Positions 61,673 through 64,000 of a DNA stretch of 64,000 nucleotides are shown piece by piece (position 1 is the first letter of the stretch; each line of letters begins with the position of its first letter). The stretch lies in NCBI GenBank assembly GCA_958296105.1, contig OY282441.1:124001-188000 (forward strand), written 5' to 3'. Origin of the DNA: an uncultured Dehalococcoidia bacterium. Lineage in GTDB: Bacteria > Chloroflexota > Dehalococcoidia > Lucifugimonadales > UBA1123. The notes beneath the pieces were generated by a model that was given only the letters and a program-made list of their open reading frames with translations, was not told the DNA's origin and made no database searches. Both the position numbers and the translations under genes were made by a program.

Positions 61673-62120
61673 CGCAGACAACGACTACCCCCGTTCGATC
61701 CAGTCATTCCCGCCCCGCCATTCCCGCGCAGGCGCGAACCCAGACATTATCGCAGACAACGGCTACCCTGTTCGATCCAGTCATTCCCGCCCCGCCACTC
61801 CCGCGCAGACGAGAACCCAGACATTATCGCAGACAACGGCTGTCCTCGTTCGATCCAGTCGTTCCCGCCCCGCCATTCCCGCGCAGACGAGAACCCAGAC
61901 ATTATCGCAGACAACGGCTACCCCCGTTCGATCCAGTCATTCCCGCCCCGCCATTCCCGCGCAGACGAGAACCCAGACATTATCGCAGACAACGGCTACC
62001 CCGGTTCGATCCAGTCATTCCCGCGCAGGCGAGAACCCAGACATTATCGCAGACAACGGCTGTCCTCGTTCGATCCAGTCGTTCCCGCGCAGGCGAGAAC
62101 CCAGACGTTGGCATGTAACG
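61673..62120. repeat. 78-bp tandem repeat array (six units, one shortened)
   Basis: CGCAGACAACGG-type cores recur at 61673, 61751, 61828, 61906, 61984 and 62048, so units are 77-78 bases except one of 64 that lacks a 14-base CCCGCCCCGCCATT segment. Each unit contains TTCGATCCAGTCRTTCCCGC and CATTCCCGCGCAGRCGAGAA. The latter belongs to the widespread class of inverted intergenic repeats seen in many bacteria. There are no unique spacers, so this is not a CRISPR array. No gene is supported in 61642-62134. Confidence 0.93.
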
Positions 62121-62134
62121 GCAGTCGCCTTCTC

Positions 62135-62512
62135 TCATCCCTGCCTGCTCACTCCGCGAGAGTTGCACTCCGGCCGCCACTCCTGTATCAGTGCCGCTTC
62201 CAGCTCCCGCGCCGCCGAGCGCGCCAGCGCCACCGAGAACTCCGCCGCGCCGCCCTTGAACAGCCCGCGCCTGCCGATCTTGTCGTACAGACACGGGTTC
62301 CTGCCCCTGTCCGAGTTGTTGAGATGTCCGAGCAGACGGCTGCGCACGCACGCCTCCGACATGCCCACGTATACAGCCTCGCCCAAGACCCATATGGCAT
62401 ACACCCCGCTCATGCCTTTGGGCAGCTCCCTGACCGTCTCGGAGTCGAACGGGCGCAGGTCGCGCCGCATCGAGTACTGAAGACCGAAGTAAGAAGGCTC
62501 GTATTCGCTCAT
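62135..62512 (-). CDS. GIY-YIG domain protein
   Basis: A 125-residue protein. The GIY-YIG core is GMSGVYAIWVLGEAVYVGMS (G-V-Y ... V-Y-V-G), followed by the conserved Arg in SRLLGHLNNS, a Glu in AARELEAALIQEWRPECN and the closing Asn. That is nearly the whole nuclease domain, with a 33-residue N-terminal extension and no extra DNA-binding domain. Its ATG overlaps the stop of the upstream DNA methylase (62509-62512), so the two are translationally coupled. It may be a nuclease acting with the methylase; this is inference. Confidence 0.78.
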   Translation of the reverse strand: MSEYEPSYFGLQYSMRRDLRPFDSETVRELPKGMSGVYAIWVLGEAVYVGMSEACVRSRLLGHLNNSDRGRNPCLYDKIGRRGLFKGGAAEFSVALARSAARELEAALIQEWRPECNSRGVSRQG

Positions 62513-64000
62513 ACCCCCGTCATCCTACCCTGCTCGCCCTCGGGCGCCGGCCTGTTCTTCGCTATCGTTATCCTGTCCCACTCCGCGCCCAGCGTGTTGA
62601 ACATCTGCGCGTTCCGAGCGTCTCCGCGCCTGTCGTAGTGGTTGTACAGCGCGTGTTCGAGCATCTTGACCGACTCGAACATTTCCCCGCTCATATCCCT
62701 AGCCACCGCTCCCGCGCCCTCCGTGCCGTCCGCGCCGTCGCGGTTGCCCATGTGCCACGCCATGCGGAAGTACCCCTCCCACGCCGTGCGCGCTGCGCGC
62801 TCCGACCCGTCCGCCGCGTACTCCTCCGGCGGCTTCAGCCGCACCGCGCCGCCCTGAGCCGACAGCAGACCGTGTTCGTCCCGCAGCGTCTCTATCGCCA
62901 CGTTCTTCGACTGCGCCAGCAGCTCCGCCGTCCCGTACTCCCCATCGCGCCAGCCCAGCTGCTTCAGCCACGCCATGCAGAAGCGCGTCTCCGAGTCGAA
63001 ATTCCCCTCTCCGCGCTCCTCGTACTCCGCTATCTCGCTGTTGATCAGCGTCAGCGCGTCCCGCACCGTGACAGGCCTTCCGTCCAGCGTCTCGATGCTG
63101 CTGTAACGCGAGTATATCTCCATACCCGGCCCGATCGCCGCCTGCGCCAGATCCACAGGCGCAACGTGACCGCCCCGCGTCAGATCGTCCAGACGACGCG
63201 GCATCTCCTGCCTCATGGCAGCGATAAGCTGCCCCCGCGTCGCCCCCGGCGCGTCTTCCGCGCGCGGACGACATACCAAGACGACGGAGGAGGCGAGCGA
63301 ATTAGCGCTCAAAGCCGACGCCCTTGCGGATCGCTCCGTCCGCATAGGCCAGGTGCCGACTATGCAGAAGCCCGAGTCCACCAGCGCCGAAAGCATCGTC
63401 TCCCAGCCTGTGGACGTCTTGCCGTTGCGCGACTCCTCCTGTTGCTTGTAAGCGTAGAATATGGACGATGGAAACTCCGGGCTGGAACGCTGCCGTATCA
63501 GCCGCAGCGTCTCGTTCAGCAATTCCTCGAATCTCTCTCGCGGGCTCTCGAACCTGAATGGTGTAGCTATCATCTCCTCTAACTTGGGAGTTGCGATACC
63601 TGCGAAAAGATTGGGATGTATATTGCGCAGCGCGTGACGCAGCCACACATAGAAGAAATCGGAGAGGTCGGCGTAACCGATATTGTCGTAGTAGGGCGGA
63701 TCGGTGACGATAACCGGGCCATCGTCCGCGTAGATCGTGGTCGACGCGTCGGCTTGGTGCGCCTGTCCAGGGTTGACTTGTGCAGGAATACGATTAACCG
63801 TTCTGGTAACCCATTCGACTTGCCCCATCCAATTTTGAGTCGACGCGGAAAAAAAATTCGCTTCCGCAAAATCCCAAACCATCGGAATTGCTTGAAGCGC
63901 GAAAACTCCGGCGACAAAGTCGCCGGAGTTTTGCCATCGTGCATAGCTACATCCACTGTCAGCGGATTTCCCGACGGCGATCGCAAGGTAAGTGCAGACA
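62509..64000 (-). CDS. DUF1156-type adenine-specific DNA methylase, C-terminal part (5' end outside window)
   Basis: The frame is open to the window edge, so the N-terminal part is missing. At the edge it reads KSADSGCSYARWQNSGDFVA and then ALQAIPMVWDFAEANFF, the pattern of the DUF1156/COG1743 DNA methylases. VTDPPYYDNIGYADLSDFFY carries the DPPY catalytic motif of N6-adenine methylation. The rest, about 370 residues, is the long C-terminal domain of this family. An internal ATG at 63882 is not the true start. Such methylases occur in defence loci together with DUF499 and helicase genes, which would lie beyond the window. Confidence 0.85.
   Translation of the reverse strand, partial: VCTYLAIAVGKSADSGCSYARWQNSGDFVAGVFALQAIPMVWDFAEANFFSASTQNWMGQVEWVTRTVNRIPAQVNPGQAHQADASTTIYADDGPVIVTDPPYYDNIGYADLSDFFYVWLRHALRNIHPNLFAGIATPKLEEMIATPFRFESPRERFEELLNETLRLIRQRSSPEFPSSIFYAYKQQEESRNGKTSTGWETMLSALVDSGFCIVGTWPMRTERSARASALSANSLASSVVLVCRPRAEDAPGATRGQLIAAMRQEMPRRLDDLTRGGHVAPVDLAQAAIGPGMEIYSRYSSIETLDGRPVTVRDALTLINSEIAEYEERGEGNFDSETRFCMAWLKQLGWRDGEYGTAELLAQSKNVAIETLRDEHGLLSAQGGAVRLKPPEEYAADGSERAARTAWEGYFRMAWHMGNRDGADGTEGAGAVARDMSGEMFESVKMLEHALYNHYDRRGDARNAQMFNTLGAEWDRITIAKNRPAPEGEQGRMTGV

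Noticed and set aside
61673-62120. Possible CRISPR array
   Set aside because: Units are 78 bases and repeated along their whole length, with no unique spacers and no cas genes.

Overview
This is a GC-rich bacterial chromosome window with tightly packed genes on both strands, many stop/start overlaps of the ATGA type, and frequent intergenic repeats. No rRNA or tRNA gene was recognised by eye. The gene content fits a Chloroflexota bacterium of the Dehalococcoidia/SAR202 kind, possibly host-associated. The pointers are a short EF-Ts, several flavin- and thiamine-dependent oxidation or decarboxylation enzymes, a MmgE/PrpD protein, a large ankyrin cluster and a lone molybdopterin hydroxylase subunit. 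That placement is inference; a 16S or marker-gene tree would settle it.

Layout. 1-3435: a frameshifted thiamine-diphosphate enzyme and a GMC oxidoreductase with its small subunit. 3607-12160 (+): greA, lysS, gltX, a YqeY-like gene, purQ, purL and a MmgE/PrpD gene. 12177-17307: an Ldh-family dehydrogenase diverging from a three-gene iron-type ABC importer. 17326-22859 (-): a membrane protein whose 3' end is tandemly repeated, a second thiamine-diphosphate enzyme, a luciferase-like flavoenzyme and a polysaccharide deacetylase; then an alpha/beta hydrolase on +. 23836-34323 (-): the translation/isoprenoid/envelope cluster, transcribed rpsB-tsf-pyrH-frr-uppS-cdsA-dxr-rseP-ispG-proS, with a good promoter at 34467-34495. 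34868-40285: galE, a frameshifted NIPSNAP gene, tatA facing tatC and tatB, maf and an Fe-S RNA methyltransferase. 40415-43330: lipA, two tiny desulforedoxin-like proteins, a MetF-like gene and a two-zinc-ribbon protein. 43935-52463: a sulfatase-fold enzyme with Thr at the catalytic position, etfB-etfA with two small companions, a MOSC protein, a luciferase-like remnant, an esterase-type hydrolase and a molybdopterin-binding subunit. 52572-57075: an ankyrin island. 57082-62134: a PIG-L deacetylase, a coiled-coil protein, nuoN-nuoM and a 78-bp tandem array. 62135-64000: a GIY-YIG protein coupled to a DUF1156-type DNA methylase that runs off the end.

The most striking locus is the ankyrin island. 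Its genes behave as cassettes with a conserved head (SD plus first repeat) and a conserved tail (capping repeat). One cassette has lost its head, one has lost its body, and one pair is fused in frame by a one-base length change across a former stop/start junction. The island is bracketed by a 26-bp direct repeat. Other loci worth attention are the DUF1156/GIY-YIG pair, the desulforedoxin-like pair, the etf companions and the Thr-type sulfatase. Several duplications hit promoters, leaders or gene ends (gltX, proS, rpsB, the MetF-like gene, the 17493 gene), which points to a genome with active short-range tandem duplication.
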